DNA from: SKHV01 sp963678565
Lineage (GTDB): Bacteria > Bacteroidota > Bacteroidia > Bacteroidales > Prolixibacteraceae
Direction: 5' to 3'
Length of the DNA: 64,000 nucleotides
Assembly: GCA_963678565.1 (NCBI GenBank)
Contig: OY782875.1
Coordinates: forward strand, 2,232,001 to 2,296,000
Part shown: positions 62,148-64,000 of the stretch, piece by piece
Numbering within the stretch: the first letter of the stretch is position 1
Layout: each line of letters starts with the position of its first letter
Made by a program: the position numbers and the translations under genes
Notes under the pieces: generated by a model
The model's input: the letters and a program-made list of their open reading frames with translations, nothing else
What the model was told of the DNA's origin: nothing
The model's database searches: none

Positions 62148-63368
62148 TTATTTACTTCCTGCAAAAATGGCAGGATACATTTGCTCTATCCATGGTTTTG
62201 GAATTTTTTCAAATTTTACTTTTTTACTTGTTTTATATTTATCCAAAGCCCAATTAGCAAAACTGTTAAACTTCACATAACTGCAAAAATCATTACAATA
62301 ATCAAGCAAATCCCCATTTTGTAGTTTTTTTGAAATACTTAAATGATCATTGCCTCTCCATATGTCAATAAAACTATTTTTTGACAAATCTCCGTAAGAA
62401 CCACAGTCATGAACAATGCCACTAAAACACGGAAAAATTTTATAATTAGAATTTATATAAGCTCTGATTTTTGTTGCGTAACAAGGTAAATTACCTGGTC
62501 TCCTTTTCTTGCTCTCACCTGCAAGTGTAGATAAATCTCCACTAAAATTGAAGTTTTCATCTCTTAATGAGTTGCAATAAAGAAGTTGCTCTCTTAATAT
62601 TTCTCTCTTTTCATCTTTTAAAATAGGTCTAACAGGATTCTCTGCTCGAGCTAAAAGAAAATCAAAGCCTAAATTTTTTATCAATTGTGCTAATTGTCCA
62701 AGTGATTTTAAGTTATCTTTATTAATAACAATTGTTGCACCTAATAGGAATTCATTACCTCTATTTTTTCTATTTCTTTCTTCGGCAATCTCCTCCATAT
62801 GTCTAATAACCTTGTTGAAGTCATCAGAACCATGTATCTTAAAATAGTCAGATTTGTTTCCAGCATTAATACTTACTCGATAGGCAATGGAATAATTTGA
62901 AATTATTGCCTTAAGTTTGTCGTTTAGAATTGTTCCATTTGTAATTATTGAACTTTTCATTCCTTTTTTATTTACATGGTTCAGAATTTGATCCATTCCT
63001 TTCAACAAAAAAGGTTCTCCGCCACCTGAAAATCGGACAATCTTATTTCCGCATTGAGCCAACTCTGAAATTATGTCTTTCAGTTTATACTGATCCATTA
63101 TAGCTCCTCTTGAATAATTAAATTTATTGGATGAACAAAATGTACATTTTTGATTGCATACACTTGATGGCCAAATTTCAGTGCTAATAAGTGAAGGAGT
63201 TTTTTTTCTCAAGTTTTTAATATAATGCAGAGGTTCGAATGGATAAAAGAAATATGATTCAGCAAGCATTACTGTGTCGTCAATTGAACATCTTAATCCT
63301 TTCCACTTATTATATAATGAAAGAGGTTCAATATTTTTTTGAGAAACTTCTGAAAAATTTATAATCAC
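62148..63368 (-). CDS. Radical SAM protein with C-terminal SPASM-like Cys cluster
   Basis: 406 residues. The radical SAM CxxxCxxC motif is at Cys71, Cys75 and Cys78 (CNQKCTFC), followed by the SAM-binding SGGGEP (114-119). A C-terminal Cys-rich region (CYATKIRAYINSNYKIFPC, CNDFC) suggests additional iron-sulfur clusters of the SPASM/twitch type. The enzyme makes a 5'-deoxyadenosyl radical to modify a peptide, sugar or cofactor. Substrate unknown. Alone in its cassette. Not a viperin-type protein judged by length and Cys layout, though a defence role cannot be excluded. Confidence 0.82.
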   Translation of the reverse strand: MIINFSEVSQKNIEPLSLYNKWKGLRCSIDDTVMLAESYFFYPFEPLHYIKNLRKKTPSLISTEIWPSSVCNQKCTFCSSNKFNYSRGAIMDQYKLKDIISELAQCGNKIVRFSGGGEPFLLKGMDQILNHVNKKGMKSSIITNGTILNDKLKAIISNYSIAYRVSINAGNKSDYFKIHGSDDFNKVIRHMEEIAEERNRKNRGNEFLLGATIVINKDNLKSLGQLAQLIKNLGFDFLLARAENPVRPILKDEKREILREQLLYCNSLRDENFNFSGDLSTLAGESKKRRPGNLPCYATKIRAYINSNYKIFPCFSGIVHDCGSYGDLSKNSFIDIWRGNDHLSISKKLQNGDLLDYCNDFCSYVKFNSFANWALDKYKTSKKVKFEKIPKPWIEQMYPAIFAGSK

Positions 63369-63442
63369 TCTATCCTATTTTATTATCAAAAATTATGTAT
63401 GTCGTCATCAAATAGTTGTACTTCAGTTTTTTTCAATATTTG

Positions 63443-63575
63443 TGGTAACGGAAAATTGTATGTTGTCGGTGCGGAATTCGAAGAGCGTTTTTGTCGACCG
63501 ACAAAAATGCTAGAGAAAGGAGCAGAGGCAACAAATACAGTAGCTTACCGTACTGCAATATACAAATTGTTACAA
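63443..63575 (-). other. attC site 47 (F1)
   Basis: Boxes TGGTAAC and GTTACAA. attC of NC copy 13. Confidence 0.85.
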
Positions 63576-64000
63576 GCAGTTAATAAAAAACTGCCTACAA
63601 CTTATTTTATGTATGGTAACTAAAAGTTGTGTGCAGGCGAGCTTTTTTGTTTGAATTTTATACTGACGTTTTTTAAATATTTACACTTAGCTCGCAAAAA
63701 CAAGTAGTTGATTCAAAAAAGCTAAAGTGCCACAACAAATAAGTGTTGTTAGTTTATTTATCGACTACAAGATTAAACAACCAAGAAAGAACTACGATTA
63801 AGAGCTTAAGAAAGCGCGGGGCGTTCGTGTCCACAAGCGCAAGGCAGTTTTTAGCTTTGAATGAAATTGCGGAATAAAGTTGCTCTTTGATTTAACTCGG
63901 TTTTTAGTTTATAAAAAGTGCCGAACATGAAATAGAGTAGGGCGACTTAATTTATTATTTGTAATTGGACTTGTCTTAAACGTAAACAATAGTTTGTTTG
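63443..64000 (-). repeat. Non-coding cassette NC, copy 13 (cut by the window end)
   Basis: attC 63443-63575 plus the first roughly 425 bp of the body, to the window edge. Has GACGTTTTTTAAATATTTACAC and GGGGCGTTCGTGTCC. Confidence 0.8.

Noticed and set aside
62148..63368. Viperin-like call for the radical SAM protein
   Set aside because: Length (406), C-terminal Cys cluster and lack of the usual viperin motifs argue against it.
245..64000. Interpreting the 130-bp palindromes as REP, BIME or MITE elements
   Set aside because: Sites are spaced by single cassettes, the boxes at both cassette ends are complementary, and the centres vary widely, which fits attC and not transposable repeats.
245..64000. 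CRISPR array
   Set aside because: Repeats are about 130 bp or 690 bp, spacers are genes, and no Cas genes are seen.

Overview
The window is a stretch of a very large integron cassette array from a Bacteroidota bacterium. The host assignment rests on the AT-rich sequence, a type IX secretion (T9SS) C-terminal sorting domain, YARHG, DUF3667 and TonB-like proteins, short lipoprotein signals and sparse Shine-Dalgarno sequences. I count 47 attC-like sites of about 130 bp. Each is an imperfect palindrome running from a RYYYAAC-like box to a GTTRRRY-like box. The boxes at the two ends of each cassette are complementary (for example GTTATGC...GCATAAC), as expected when both derive from the cassette's own circular attC. 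No integrase gene or attI is visible, so this is either the interior of a chromosomal (super)integron or a CALIN-type array. Nearly every cassette gene is on the minus strand. In the repeated cassette the left-hand attC travels with the body, so the array is oriented on the minus strand and any integrase should lie beyond the right end.

Layout. 0.2-4.1 kb: repeated non-coding cassettes alternating with secreted-protein genes. 4.2-11.8 kb: small cassettes with a GIY-YIG-like protein, a HEPN-like pair, an Abi-alpha protein, a YARHG protein, a frameshifted DUF6933-like gene, a RES-domain protein and unknowns. 11.9-14.2 kb: a cassette interrupted by an IS481-type element. 14.3-16.4 kb: a Shedu-like nuclease and a DUF3667 protein. 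16.5-22.2 kb: three non-coding cassettes, a HAD/PRTase/DprA trio and an outer-membrane pair. 22.3-27.7 kb: a GHKL-ATPase/nuclease, a membrane protein with two proline-rich microproteins, and a DUF4365 protein. 27.8-33.8 kb: a 6-kb operon-sized cassette (GHKL ATPase, STAS-like protein, zinc-protease/dCTP-deaminase fusion, membrane protein, helical protein, DNA methyltransferase). 33.9-37.2 kb: a complete type III CBASS. 37.2-45.5 kb: more non-coding cassettes and unknown proteins. 45.5-51.8 kb: a 6.2-kb cassette with a 1564-residue T9SS lipase. 51.9-64 kb: a membrane LuxR regulator, GNAT, OLD nuclease, truncated flotillin-like protein, PD-(D/E)XK protein and radical-SAM protein, with further non-coding cassettes.

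A roughly 690-bp cassette with no convincing gene occurs 13 times (12 complete, one cut by the window end). It carries its own attC and ends in a conserved minus-strand terminator-like fold. Two copies 18 kb apart look identical. This element and the 27.8-33.8 kb operon are the strongest candidates for undescribed biology.

The cassettes are mostly independent units. Many encode known or likely anti-phage functions (CBASS, Shedu, DprA-PRTase, Abi-alpha, OLD, RES, HEPN, PD-(D/E)XK proteins), so the array reads as a reservoir of defence genes and surface or secreted proteins. No attC was confirmed computationally. All calls come from reading the sequence.
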